64,000 nucleotides of DNA from the NCBI GenBank assembly GCA_949152475.1, contig OX424562.1, forward strand, positions 26,102,209 through 26,166,208, given 5' to 3'. The stretch is from Terebella lapidaria (taxonomy: Eukaryota; Annelida; Polychaeta; Terebellida; Terebellidae). Shown in pieces: positions 31,978-44,309 of this stretch. The notes below the pieces were generated by a model. The model was not told the DNA's origin, ran no database searches, and worked only from the letters and a program-made list of their open reading frames with translations. The first letter of the stretch is position 1, and each line of letters opens with the position of its first letter. Both the position numbers and the translations under genes were made by a program.

Positions 31978-33604
31978 GTAGGATTCTCAATACTAATATT
32001 TTGCTATGGAGCGTTTATCGCTTCTAAATATGTGTTAAATTATATAAATTCTATCAACGTTGTATCATTGTAATTAATGTTTGTTTGATGGCACTTTCAA
32101 TGTTTTGTTTCATTTTTTAATGTACTCGATAAGCTAACTTTGAGCAAATGGGTAGACAATGAAGCTATAATGATACATTTTCAACGAACCTTGTATACTG
32201 GCTACCAGATAATAGATCTGAAAGTTGTGCTATTGATCAGAGTTGTACATTCAGTGCAACAAAGTGCAACCCAGACAATGTGGAACGTAATAGTATATTG
32301 TCTAGTCTTAGGCTACACACCGTCTATAGAGAGAATATTGATGACTGAATTTGCTCGCAGATGTTGTGCAAATAACGAAATATCCCTGTACAAATATCAA
32401 TTGGTAGCACGTCAGTAGATGTAGGTCTATCTAGAATTTGAACATTTATTATCCATGACATATATATCTATCATATATAATTACATAATGTCATACTTTT
32501 GCAATAGCAGCACACGGAATTCGAACCCGGGTTGAAAAACACCAAAATATATGGAAATAGGTGCCAGATGGAGATGACAATTTTCCGTTACAACATTCAG
32601 TAGTTAGGTTAATCTTTGTGACTCACGATCTTTAATACCGTGTTGTGTCACGTCTCTCCACCTGGCGATTGACCGTGCAATTACCGCTTGCCATCTGGCG
32701 ACTTTTGGGGGAGACATGAGTGAGACACTTAATTCCCTCGGGGGATGCTTGCCTCTTGCTGGAGTCATTGACTGCTCTGCCCAATCAATGCAATAGCATC
32801 ACCCCTCGTCCGCACCCCCCCCCGCTCCCCCCCCCCCCCCCCGCCGTCATTGCCCCGGTCGTATTAGCTATGACCGAGATCGGTGCCACGGTTAATACAA
32901 TAGCCGCCATGTCTGGCACAACCGGGGCATCCCTGGATCGATAGAGATTCCAATTTGGGACAGTAAGCTCTGGTGAAGGCTATTGAAGCAATCGCTGCTT
33001 GGTGCACGTTACGTTATGTTGAGCGAGCGAACCAACCAATTGGACAAAGCTGTTCCAGTGTTTTATTCCCCTGCAGCAACAGCAGCAGCAGTAGTGGTTA
33101 AGCAATAAGCATCCGCTGTGGATCGATAAGGTGCAAAACTAACACAGACGTCCTGGATTTCGATTGTCTGTAGTGGAGTTGTATTGGTCGGCGGCGGCAG
33201 ACATTTCACTGACACTGAGAAGGTGACATTATAAGGCCGCAGTGGCGTGTTCGGCGGCTAATGAATATGATAATGAGGGAGCAAAAAGAGGACAACCGAT
33301 GAAAAATTTGCTACGTCGTCTTGGGCGGATACTTAACGGTCTTGAGTAGTCGACAACATCGGTAGTCGTGGTGGGGTTGTTATTGCTGTTGGCCTTTGGT
33401 GTGCTCTGAGCAATATGGCGGAGACTGGATATTGACATATTACACTTCGGGCATTGCATTTGATGGATTAGCGTGGATATTTATTGTGTGGCACGTGACA
33501 ATTTACGTGATATCATGTCTTCGATAGTGGGATAATGCAGTGAATCAAATTGAAAGGTGAGTGTCAAAAGTGTGTTGATGTTTTTGCATGATTTTCGTTT
33601 TCAG
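31978..33604 (+). other. Probable intron, 1.6 kb
   Basis: It includes a C-rich tract around 32812-32842 and a short CAG repeat near 33073. Short open frames at 32720 and 33229 have no support. Confidence 0.5.
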
Positions 33605-34115
33605 ATGTGGACTCCGAACACGCCTACATCATGGCCAAGGCCTTGCGGGCTTACAGGGAGCATGTACACGGGCCGAGCGACCCGGCCAGAGACGTGGGCA
33701 CTCTCCGCATGGGCAGCCCTCTACCGTCACAGACTAAACCCTCCGACCCACCCAAAAATATCCCTGTCGTTGAACTGTCAAGCCACACCCTGGGCGACAT
33801 GACACCGGCCAGTGCACAGAGACCGAACCGTCCCCGGGCACAGAGTGCACGGCCATCTTACCAAAGCCCCACGGTGTCGCACCAAATGCATACGAACAGT
33901 ATTGATGTCAATATTCACCCTGAGCGGGTCGCGCAGACCCCTCACTCTCGGCCCATGTCAAGTCACGGTGCCCCCTCCCTAAGACGCCCTAGAGGCCTGT
34001 CCCATACCCCCTCCGCCCCTTCTACCCCCACACCCCCTGCATCAAGGTCAAAGGTCACGGGTCATACCGGCCTCGTGCGTGATGTCGACCGGTCCAATGG
34101 ATTAGAATCCTGCAA
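33605..34115 (+). CDS. Internal exon with SARP and IHPE motifs
   Basis: The acceptor TTCGTTTTCAG/ATGTGG at 33604 and phase 1 join it to 31977, giving DVDSEHAYIMAKALRAYREH at the start: a short helical segment. The rest is Pro/Ser/Arg-rich with RPRAQSARPSYQS and VNIHPERVAQ. The latter resembles the IHPEWVSE found in both downstream last exons. The donor TGCAA/GTAGGT at 34115 leaves phase 2, which fits both of those exons. Confidence 0.75.
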
Positions 34116-34474
34116 GTAGGTCTGAAACATAACAACGTCGATAGATAGTGTAACCTCATCCAACAATGTGTGTCATATATAACAAATGTCACGTGCTGTG
34201 GCCACAAGACCGCAGAGTTGTGGTCGTGAAAGACGATACAATAAAAACCATTGTTGATGAGTGGAGAAAACCTTTATGCACTAGTCTGTAACTTGACAAG
34301 TGCTGCTAAACAACAAGTAGCACATTCTGTGTCTGGTGTTAAATAGCCATACAATACTTCTCAATTTCAACATTTACTCGGTGCAAAGCAATATGCACGC
34401 AATATGTACATGAACATGTCAATCCTGTATCAATATTGAAGGTAAGTCACACCTTTGACGTACGTATGTTGCAG

Positions 34475-34793
34475 GAGTTATCGCCCGGTGTCGCGGACGT
34501 CACGTGTGTGTGTCTCTATGGACAGATCGAGTAAGGATCCCAAGCGCAAAGGTCAAGGTCACCAGCAAGTCGAGGTCTCATTCTTCAATAACACGCGACC
34601 CAAGCGCCAGTACTTCAGCATTCACCCTGAGTGGGTCTCGGAAAACCTCAGCGTTCAATCTATGAGTATCTCCAACCGGATGCACACCTCGGCCACGTTT
34701 CCGCCGCCACAGCGCAGGTGCAAGAGCGCCCCGCCCCCTGGGTCTCGAAACCCGATCACCTGGGAAAACCCAGACATGACGGAAGTCCGGTAG
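34475..34793 (+). CDS. Alternative last exon A (IHPEWVSE / SAPP / ITWENPD)
   Basis: The acceptor ATGTTGCAG/GAG at 34474 in phase 2 opens a frame of 106 codons ending TAG. After a basic linker it reads RQYFSIHPEWVSEN, then RRCKSAPPPGSRNPITWENP and a short tail. The exon at 36135 encodes a homologous C-terminus in the same phase, so the two are likely mutually exclusive 3' ends. An AATAAA at 35663-35668 could serve this exon. RxSAP-type motifs are common in cilium and microtubule proteins, which is only a hint. Confidence 0.75.
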
Positions 34794-36134
34794 GGCGCGT
34801 TGCATTCTGCCTGCCCTCTCGATTGATGTTGTCATCCACGTGACTTAATACTCATGCAAGCGATATATATATACTCCGGACGAAAATAGACTTTTACGTT
34901 CATGTTATGTGTTATTGATTGACCTATTATTGTGTACCATATAATCGACCTGGCGCTTCCAGTCTTTGTGTGGGATTTTCGTTTCGCATTGCGATGTTTA
35001 ATTTAGTCGCAATTGTGATGGAGCATGCAGTGCATGACGTTTACATGTAATATTTGTGTTATCAGATCATATTTGTGTGATTTTCCTATCGTTCGCAATC
35101 GAGTACAAGTTATAGCTGTATAAGTTAATCAGCCGGTCCTAGGATCCAGATGCTCTGTGGCAGCCAGTGAGAGGGTTGATCCAGACAACAGATTAACGTC
35201 TACAGTACGGTGGGTTTTATGTCTGTTTGTGCCGCCTTTTAATTTATTCCTGTGTATATTGTTTTAATAATCCACATCGACCTCCAGAGATGGAGAAATT
35301 TCTTCTCTCTTCTCATAGTTTATGCTTCTAGATAGCATATCCATACATGTAATCCTACATCCGCTGCATTAGAAGCCATTTTTGCAATTTTTTTTATTTA
35401 CTGTTATCGCAAGACTGTACATGTACATGGTATGATACCATTACTACATGTTATCCATATCAACGTAGTGAATTTTATCGGAATACCTATGCTATTATTA
35501 TCATTAGTCTACTAGTATTATCTAGTAATCACTGTCTCTGACTTTTGAATTCCTTCAAACCCCCATGTAGTAGGGAACTTTCCTGTGCAGTCATTGTCTC
35601 AATCGTCGATGTTAGTTATGTTCATAATTATTTTACTGACCCCAGTCTAATATTGTGCTTTCAATAAATAACAGTATCACCAAGCAACAAAAATCAAAAG
35701 TCACTGTTCATGTACTGTAGATGAATATACACACAACAGTATGGAAAATTCAAAGTAGGGCCTAGGCCAAATTGAATAACCACATCGACCTTGGTCTAAC
35801 AACTATTTACCAATACTCTGCACAGTAACAGCTGCTCAGTCGATAATTGGCATCTGGGTCACAGGCAGATGGACAAACACACAATAGAACATGACACATG
35901 GCCAATATATCTGATATTATCCGTGATGTCCCTCTTCCGCCCATGCAGTTTGTAGGCTATATATGATGACAAACAGAATGCTTCGGGTGTTGTTATATTT
36001 GGTGTAGATAAGGTTGTTTTTCTGATAAGCGCATTTTGGTTCAGATGATTGTGCGATTGTATCTTTAATTTTCAGTGTGTTTATTATCGTTTCATGGCAA
36101 ATTTTAATTTCAAGCTTCGCTTTATTACTTCCAG
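34794..36134 (+). other. 3' UTR / intron between the two last exons
   Basis: AT-rich. AATAAA at 35663 is a candidate poly(A) signal. There are no further exons between the two. Confidence 0.45.
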
Positions 36135-36450
36135 CTTACGCCAATCGAAAAAGAACTCGAAACCTCGTCCCAAGTCGGAGGTCATGGATTCCATCGGGAA
36201 CAAACCGAAGGAAGAGCGCGTTCCCAAGATCAAGTTTGACGGGACGTTTTTCGCGGCGACTAGCTCCCCGCGGAAGCAATACTTCACGATACATCCGGAA
36301 TGGGTGTCTGAGGCGTCCACGGGGCGTTCTAAGCCAATCAGCTACGAACAGAGGGCTATGACGTTCCCGCCAAGGCGGTGCAAGAGCGCCCCACCCCGAA
36401 CTAGAAACCCTATCACGTGGGAGAATCCGGACATTCCAGACAGGAGATAG
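36135..36450 (+). CDS. Alternative last exon B, paralogous to the one at 34475
   Basis: The acceptor TTATTACTTCCAG/CTT at 36134, phase 2 with respect to 34115, gives 105 codons and TAG. It reads RKQYFTIHPEWVSEAS, then RRCKSAPPRTRNPITWENPD and IPDRR. Over the last 60 or so residues it closely matches exon A, while the first 40 are unrelated (QSKKNSKPRPKSEVMDS). This is the signature of a tandem exon duplication. It could instead be a neighbouring paralogous gene whose upstream exons were lost. Confidence 0.75.
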
Positions 36451-39194
36451 AATTCGCAGTGCATAGGGGAGAAATTAAGGAATTAAATTATACAAGTAGT
36501 GGCTGATATCCAATGAAATTTCCTCGCAGCATTCACGTAATTTTTTTTTTTTTTCGCGTCAGCCGTGTACGTTGTGGATTTTTGTGGATGTAATTGTCTA
36601 GAATTTCTCCATTCCCTGCGCTGTTCGGTTCATCCGAAGATCCCGACAGCACTGACATGTGGAATCTCAACATGAACATTTCTGCAAACAAATCTCGCTT
36701 CCCACGTGCTTCAATTATTTTGGATGATTTGCGTTGTCCTTAAATGGGCGCCTGTGGGCCTATTGCAAAGAGACGGCGCAATCTTGGACAGATTGGATTG
36801 GAATATCTGCTGTGCTTACCATACTAGTCATGAAGCAAATGGTGTTAATATATCGACGATAATTGGTGAATTGTGCTTAAAATACTCGTGGTTTATGAGT
36901 TGGCTCTCATAGTCGGCATTACAATGTGTGAATATGTATTGATTCAGAACAATGATATGGCTGTAATGTTCATGAATGTGTATGTATTGTGTAATATCAT
37001 TTTCATGTATCAGCGTATTCATTGATATCCGCTCGACAGATCTGCACATAAATGTCATGTCGCTTTGCTATGCATACTGCCTTATTTTCTCAATAGGCCT
37101 GACACAATAGGTGTATCTTTTTTATGGTGCCAGTTCCTTTGGTTGAGAGTTATCATACGTTCGCTCCGCATCTTGGCATCTATGCAGCTTAGAAAAAAAT
37201 TAACTCAGATATATTATCAACTGTATAGACGTCTTACATCTAGAAATCAGATCGATTCATTCCATTCACCATCCATACTCTAGTTTGTAGTAGTAAGAAA
37301 AACCCAAGGCGACGCCTCCTTTAACTTACGAGACATCCATGGCGTTATAATTTCCGTGGTAGAAATCGATTAAATCAACAGGCCCAGTCTGATTCTGTCA
37401 GTGGGTTTTGCTGTATTTACCAGGGCTACGCTGGTGTTCACACGCGTGGGATGGCCGAGTGGCAAGAGATATCTTGGCGGTTGTTATTTTCTTTCGGTCT
37501 GGTAAGAAACATTGCCAAAATGCATCTTTCCTGATGCAGGGCCAGTAATATTCAAAATATTCTGAGTGAAAATCGGCTATTTAATTTATAATGCTCCACA
37601 AAAATGTGAATATTAAATAACGATAAAAATAAATGTAGTTACCATATTTCGCGGAAGAATGGTTGTACCAGATATGTCAGGTGGATAAGATATATATTCA
37701 ACCAGCACTGTTCTAATGCACATATAAATCTACCCCGTATCCTTCCAGTATGTTGTACTCCGGTACAAGAGCTATACAGTATTGGTTGGTAAACAATACC
37801 ACAATATTGCAAGATTGCGTGACCTTGTAATTCCTGGCGCCCACCACAAAAAAAAGAGGCAGACAGAACAAGGTTGTCTATTTTTACGTTGTCTTCCAAG
37901 CATATTTTTGTATGGCCTTGGTAAATTTTAGATATTGCTTCGTGGTGCCCATTATGGCGTGTTTTGTGTATGTCTATTGCTTCTTAAACATATCGTTAGC
38001 AATCATAGTTGAGTTACATATTTCCATTGGAGAATGAAGATATATATGTAAATTATTACTCAATCGAAAGATACTAATAAATATGTATAAAATGCATGAA
38101 GATGGACAGATACATGTATGCTAGGGAAGTTAACATTGAATTAAATTTGAAAACAACGGTGCCACATATTGAAATCCACTTTAGTTGATTATGATCTCAA
38201 AATTTCGCCTTCACATGTCTGTATAGGTTCGGTGCAGTAATCAATACACTTGATAAATAACAAATACATGTATAGCCACATGTCTGGGCGCATGTGGATG
38301 TATGGTTGATATTATTCATAAACAACGGAAATTATGTCTATACATTTACCATCTCGAAGCTTGAAAGCAGTGTTTTAACGTGTGATAATGTTATGATAAT
38401 GATTAATGTATGAATACCACCTAAGACACGTGTTTTGCGAGGGACCAATGGCACCACAGTAACAAAACAATGATTAATATGTAACGAAGTGTGGCGTCCA
38501 CGTGTTCAATCATACATGGCATGTGGATGATAAAGAAACACCAACTTGAGAAACAGTACATTCTGAGTAGGTGTGTGTAATAGCTCTAGATGTAGCTATG
38601 CTTAGCCATGTTTAGACGGCACGTTATGGTTGTTACAATAACTGAAAGAAAATCGAGCTGATATGGTGAGATATACAGAATACCACTTCTCGTCAACATA
38701 CCGTACTTTTTTTCAGGTCAGACAACTTGAAGCCTGATAATGCTAGATGTGGTGGTACCTGGAGTTATATTGCAATGATAATGTATATGCGCGTTTGGTT
38801 ATGTTTGATTGCAGGTGTGTGTGTGTGTGTCGTTGAAATTTGTCATTATTGTCCAAAATATTTCACATTGAATAAAGAGCATTGTGCAAACATACTTGAT
38901 TTTGACTACATGACAAATCATGAACCGGTTACAAAAATATACCGGTCTCGCACACAATATAACATATATACTACATAAATTATCGCACGAAAAAAAAATG
39001 TTTCAAATAGTTCGGTTGTGATAACCCATCATCAACCTGATATAGACGATGCAAGATCGAGAGAGAGAAAAATTTAGCATTCCCACACACAAGTAGCCAG
39101 GTATTTACGGTCTATGCTGTTCAGTACAACACATTATGTGCAAAAACATCCTCTTGCAATATGTAAGATGTACTTCCTGCCGTGATAAGATTTG
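36451..39194. other. Gene-poor spacer
   Basis: AT-rich; no exons, RNA genes or clear repeats. A stretch at 37449 resembles the first 20 bases of a tRNA but has no partner B box. Confidence 0.4.
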
Positions 39195-39286
39195 TACGGA
39201 AGCGTATTAGGGCCACATGGGGTTTTTTTTAAATTCAATTTGTCGACTTATTATATCGATAAATCGAGTTAGTTATCTCGATAAAT
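39195..39286 (+). repeat. Left terminal inverted repeat
   Basis: It starts TACGGAAGCGTATTAGGG after the GATTTG target copy. It pairs with 45444-45555 on the opposite strand. Confidence 0.8.
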
Positions 39287-40229
39287 ACCATTTCATTGGT
39301 TACATTGGCAACAATAGGACAAAGAAAATATACTGATTACTCATATTGAAAACTATATGGAGTATATGATAAACAGTCATTACATTAATCTCTGAAATAA
39401 TACCAAACTATCCAATTGGACAAGCCGCTACAGATAACTTTACGAATATACCTCATTCCATATTCAATAGCTAAATAATTTTTTTTTAAAATAATTATAC
39501 CATTATCATTCATGAACATATTGCATCTTTCTAAGAGATAGTGAATATAGCAACTTCAGTATTGTTTTTAATCCGGTAGTTTGGTCTGTATTATTCAATA
39601 TTTAACGTTATTATGGTCGAACATATAAGCCTATTCAACATAATGTTATATTCATAATCATTATATTATTATTATAATAAGGATCGTACCCATAAAAGGC
39701 GACCTCTCCTAAAAATTGTTATAACTCCCTCAGATTGTAAACTTTGTCAACAAATATGACATATATTATTGTTCTTGCATAGTTTTAGATGGCTACTGGT
39801 TCAAACTTGTTTTCATTTTTGGAGTTTCTGAGATAACTCTCAAAAAGTCTTACGAAACGGGGCATGTCATGCATTGTGATGAAATACCTTTGTGATGTGC
39901 GGGTTTCAAATATATTTCAGCATAGAAACATTATTTGGGTGTCAATAATTTTCATTAACAGCATTTCTCATTATCTACAGCAAGAAAAAAGTTGAAATTT
40001 CCGAATTTGAGAACATGCGGTTCCGGGGTAGTATTTGAATCACACTCGAAAGCTTCCGTTGACACGCAAATGTTGTTTAGAACAAAGACATCTATTTACC
40101 CTTGACCGATTCACTTTTCATGCACATGAGTGAGTATATACATATGTTCCATACCTAGAGAAGCGGTAATGATGATCATAGGCACTTGGGTGCATTAACA
40201 TCATTAAAATCTGCATGTTTGGAAAATGG

Positions 40230-40440
40230 GTACAGGATTCCAGCCGCAGGTGGGGTATGTAAACCAGCCTCGGAAGGGGTATGTAAGCCCACCTGAGGAG
40301 GGATATTGGCATGTATGACATGGAACAAGGTGGAAAGATCGACATTTCGTGCACGTAAATCAATATATACATACAACACATGCCAAGACAAGCACATTTA
40401 ATGACCCTAGACCCTTGCATTTAATATCATGCCCCCTCGG
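40230..40440 (+). repeat. Module copy 1 (GGGGTATGTAAGCC type)
   Basis: It shares, in order, TATTGGCATGTATGAC, AAGATCGACATTT, TGCACGTAAAT, ATGCC-AGACAAGCA and TTTAATGACCCTAGAC with copies at about 43620 and 43800-44250. It keeps an uninterrupted TTTAATG site that the third copy has lost to an insertion. Confidence 0.75.
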
Positions 40441-40487
40441 CAGGGGTATGTAAGCCAGCCCAAGGAAGTGTATAGCTGCTAAGGAGG

Positions 40488-43400
40488 GTAGTTGACTCAC
40501 GCCAGGAGGCCTAAGTATTGGAGTTGACCCATGCCTAAGGAGGCCTAAGGTGGGGAGGTGACCCATGCCTAAGGAGGCCTAAGGCGTGGAGGTGACCCAT
40601 GCCTAAGGAGGCCTAAGGTGGGGAGGTGACCCATGCCTAAGGAGGCCTAAGGAGGGGAGGTGACACATGCCTAAGGAGGCCTAAGGTGGGGGTGAACAAT
40701 GCTTAAGGAGGCCTAAGGCGGGGAGGTGACCCATGCCTAAGGAGGCCTAAGGTGGGGAGGTGACCCATGCCTAAGGAGGCCTAAGGTGGGGACGTGACCC
40801 ATGCCTAAGGAGGCCTAAGGTGGGGAGGTGACCCAAGCCTAAGGAGGCCTAAGGCGTGGAGGTGACCCATGCCTAAGGAGGCCTAAGGCGTGGAGGTGAC
40901 ACATGCCTAAGGAGGCCTAAGGTGGGGAGGTGACCCATGCCTAAGGAGGCCTAAGGTGGGGAGGTGACCCATGCCTAAGGAGGCCTAAGGTGGGGAGGTG
41001 ACCCATGCCTAAGGAGGCCTAAGGAGGGGAGGTGACACATGCCTAAGGAGGCCTAAGGGGGGGGGTGACCAATGCTTAAGGAGGCCTAAGGTGGGGAGGT
41101 GACCCATGCCCAAGGAGGCCTAAGGTGGGGAGGTGACCCATGCCTAAGGAGGCCTAAGGTGTGGAGGTGACCCATGCCTAAGGAGGCCTAAGGTGGGGAG
41201 GTGACCCATGCCTGAGGAGGCCTAAGGAGGGGAGGTGACACATGCCTAAGGAGGCCTAAGGTGGGGAGGTGACCCATGCCTATGGAGGCCTAAGGTGGGG
41301 AGGTGACCCATGCCTAAGGAGGCCTAAGGCGTGGAGGTGACCCATGCCTAAGGAGGCCTAAGGTGGGGACGTGACCCATGCCTAAGGAGGCCTAAGGTGG
41401 GGAGGTGACCCATGCCTAAGGAGGCCTAAGGTGGAGAGGTGACCCATGCCTAAGGAGGCCTAACGCGTGGAGGTGACCCATGCCTAAGGAGGCCTAAGGT
41501 GGGGTGGTGACCCATGCCTAAAGAGGCCTAAGGTGGGGAGGTGACCCATGCCTAAGGAGGCCTAAGGAGGGGAGGTGACACATGCCTAAGGAGGCCTAAG
41601 GTGGGGGTGACCAATGCTTAAGGAGGCCTAAGGTGGGGAGGTGACCCATGCCTAAGGAGGCCTAAGGTGGGAAGGTGACCCATGCCTAAGGAGGCCTAAG
41701 GTGGGGACGTGACCCATGCCTAAGGAGGCCTAAGGTGGGGAGGTGACCCATGCCTAAGGAGGCCTAAGGCGTGGAGGTGACCCATGCCTAAGGAGGCCTA
41801 AGTTGGGGAGGTGACCCATGCCTAAGGAGGCCTAAGGCGTGGAAGTGACCCATGCCTAAGGAGGCCTAAGGTGGGGAGGTGACCCATGCCTAAGGAGGCC
41901 TAAGGTGGGGAGGTGACCCATGCCTAAGGAGGCCTAAGGTCTGGAGGTGACCCATGCCTAAGGAGGCCTAAGGAGGGGAGGTGACACATGCCTAAGGAGG
42001 CCTAAGGTGGGGGTGACCAATGCTTAAGGAGGCCTAAGGTGGGAAGGTGACCCATGCCTAAGGAGGCCTAAGGTGGGGAGGTGACCCATGCCTAAGGAGG
42101 CCTAAGGTGGGGAGGTGACCCATGCCTAAAGAGGCCTAAGGTGGGGAGGTGACCCATGCCTAAGGAGGCCTGAGGCATGGAGGTGACCCATGCCTAAGGA
42201 GGCCTAAGGTGGGGAGGTGACCCATGCCTAAGGAGGCCTAAGGAGGGGAGGTGACACATGCCTAAGGAGGCCTAAGATGGGGGTGACCAACGCTTAAGGA
42301 GGCCTAAGGTGGGGAGGTGACCCATGCCTAAGGGGGCCTAAGGTGGAGAGGTGACCCATGCCTAAGGAGGCCTAAGGAGGGGAGGTGACACATGCCTAAG
42401 GAGGCCTAAGGTGGGGGTGAACAATGCTTATCGAGGCCTAAGGTGGGGAGGTGACCCATGCCTAAGGAGGCCTAAGGTGGGGACGTGACCCATGCCTAAG
42501 GAGGCCTAAGGTGGGGAGGTGACCCATGCCTAAGGAGGCCTAAGGCGTGGAGGTGACCCATGCCTAAGGAGGCCTAAGTTGGGGAGGTGACCCATGCCTA
42601 AGGAGGCCTTGGGCGTGGAAGTGACCCATGCCCAAGGAGGCCTAAGGTGGGGAGGTGACCCATGCCTAAGGAGGCCTAAGGTGGGGAGGTGACCCATGCC
42701 TAAGGAGGCCTAAGGTGGGGAGGTGACCCATGCCTAAGGAGGCCTAAGGTGGGGAGGTGACCCATGCCCAAGGAGGCCTAAGGAGGGGAGGTGACACATG
42801 CCTAAGGAGGCCTAAGGTGGGGGTGACCAATGCTTAAGGAGGCCTAAGGTGGGGAGGTGACCCATGCCTAAGGAGGCCTAAGGTGGGGAGGTGACCCATG
42901 CCTAAGGAGGCCTAAGGTGGGGAGGTGACCCATGCCTAAGGAGGCCTAAGGCGTGGAGGTGACCCATGCCTAAGGAGGCCTAATGTGGGGAGGTGACCCA
43001 TGCCTAAGGAGGCCTAAGGAGGGGAGGTGACCCATGCCTAAGGAGGCCTAAGGTGGGGAGGTGACCCATGACTAAGGAGGCCTAAGGTGGGGAGGTGACC
43101 CATGCCTAAGGAGGCCTAAGGAGGGGAGGTGACACATGCCTAAGGAGGCCTAAGGTGGGGAGGTGACCCATGCCTAAGGAGGCCTAAGGTGGGGAGGTGA
43201 CCCATGCCTAAGGAGGCCTAATGCGTGGAGGTGACCCATGCCTAAGGGGGCCTAAGGTGGGGAGGTGACCCATGCCTAAGGAGGCCTAAGGTGGGGAGGT
43301 GACCCATGCCTAAGGAGGCCTAAGGTGGGGAGGTGACCCATGCCTAAGGAGGCCTAAGGAGGGGAGGTGGCACATGCCTAAGGAGGCCTAAGGTGGGGGG

Positions 43401-43612
43401 TGACCAATGCTTAAGGAGGCCTAAGGTGGGGAGGTGACCCATGCCTAAGAAGGCCGAGGTGGGGAGGTGACCCATGCCTAAGGAGGCCTAAGGTGGGGAC
43501 GTGACCCAGGCCTAAGCAGGCCTAAGGTGGGAACGTGACCCATGCCTAAGGAGGCTTAAGATGGATAGGTGACCCATGCCTCAGGAGGCCTAAGGACAGG
43601 AGGTGACCCATG
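40488..43612 (+). repeat. Minisatellite, 34-bp unit, about 90 copies
   Basis: The unit reads CCTAAGGTGGGGAGGTGA followed by CCCATGCCTAAGGAGG. Each unit holds two CCTAAGG words around an AGG. Variants are not random: a GACACATG unit followed by a short GACCAATGCTTAAGG unit recurs about nine times, and the variants GGACGTG, AAGTTGGGG and GCGTGGAAGTG recur in the same order near 41700-41840 and 42480-42610, showing block duplications of roughly 400 bp. Confidence 0.97.
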
Positions 43613-43800
43613 CGTATACGGATGCGTAAGGAGGTGACCAATATGTAAGCCGGCATAAGGATTGGCATTGGTATGTATGACCTGAAAGGTGGGAAGATCG
43701 GCACTTCAAGCACGTAAATGGATATAGACATACGTTAATACATGCCTAGACAAGCAGATTTAATGATCCTAGACTCTTGGGTGCATCTGATATTATGAAA
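43613..43800 (+). repeat. Module copy 2
   Basis: Diverged copy of the module at 40230, with GATTTAATGATCCTAGAC intact near 43757. It borders the right end of the minisatellite. Confidence 0.7.
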
Positions 43801-43875
43801 AATAGTGGACTAGTAGGCCTAAGTTGGGATGACGGGGTATCTAAGCCAGCCTAAGGAGGTGTATTGGCATATATA

Positions 43876-44028
43876 ATAATAATAATAATACTTTATTTTT
43901 ATATAGCGCATACAAATTAAAATTCTCGATGCGCTTAACAATAAAACCACAAGTTAAACAACACAAAAGTGTACAAAACATTATTAAATAACACAAAAGT
44001 GAGTAAAATAGATTAAAATATGCTAGTG
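43876..44028 (-). mobile_element. SINE/LINE 3'-tail-like insertion ending in an AAT repeat
   Basis: In the minus direction it reads AAGCGCATCGAGAATTTT, then GCGCTATATAAAAATAAAG followed by (TATTAT)n, a tail type widespread in marine animal SINEs and L2/CR1-like LINEs. It interrupts module copy 3 between GGCATATAT and TATATGACC. The other copies read straight through here, so a short TATAT-like duplication is likely. Confidence 0.65.
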
Positions 44029-44122
44029 GATTATATGACCTGGAGGTGGTAAGATCAACTTTTCAGGCGCGTTAATGAATATATACATACATTAGACTAC
44101 ATGCCTAGGCAACCAGATTTAA

Positions 44123-44217
44123 AGCTGACGGAGCCGTATATAAGGGGGGCCCTCCCCCCGCCCACTGCAGAGCATGGGCTGGGGGGACGCCTCCCCTTAT
44201 ATACGGCTACGGCTGCT
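44123..44217. mobile_element. 95-bp fold-back element flanked by TTAA
   Basis: The arms read AGCCGTATATAAGGGG and, inverted, CCCCTTATATACGGCT, with 15 bases (44133-44147, 44193-44207) perfect and the rest of the element nearly self-complementary around a 10-base loop. TTAA stands on each side. The module copies at about 40394 and 43757 carry a single TTAA at the same place, which amounts to two empty sites. Confidence 0.8.
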
Positions 44218-44309
44218 TTAATGTTCCTAGGGATGATGGGATATGTAAGTCCCAATTGTGCCTGCTGTGCCAGGGCATCAATGGAAAGAAGCATATTATC
44301 TCCATGTAG

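Noticed and set aside
32515-32545. tRNA-like GGGTTCGAATTCC on the minus strand
   Set aside because: A B-box-like word, but the T stem does not pair and no A box lies upstream.
32720-32944. Pro-rich 74-codon frame
   Set aside because: Arises from the C-rich tract; no splice support or conserved motif.
37449-37480. tRNA gene (GGATGGCCGAGTGG start)
   Set aside because: An A-box-like word only; no B box, no cloverleaf and no acceptor stem partner downstream.
40488-43612. CRISPR-like array
   Set aside because: The 34-bp units abut with no unique spacers, and the genome is animal. It is a minisatellite.
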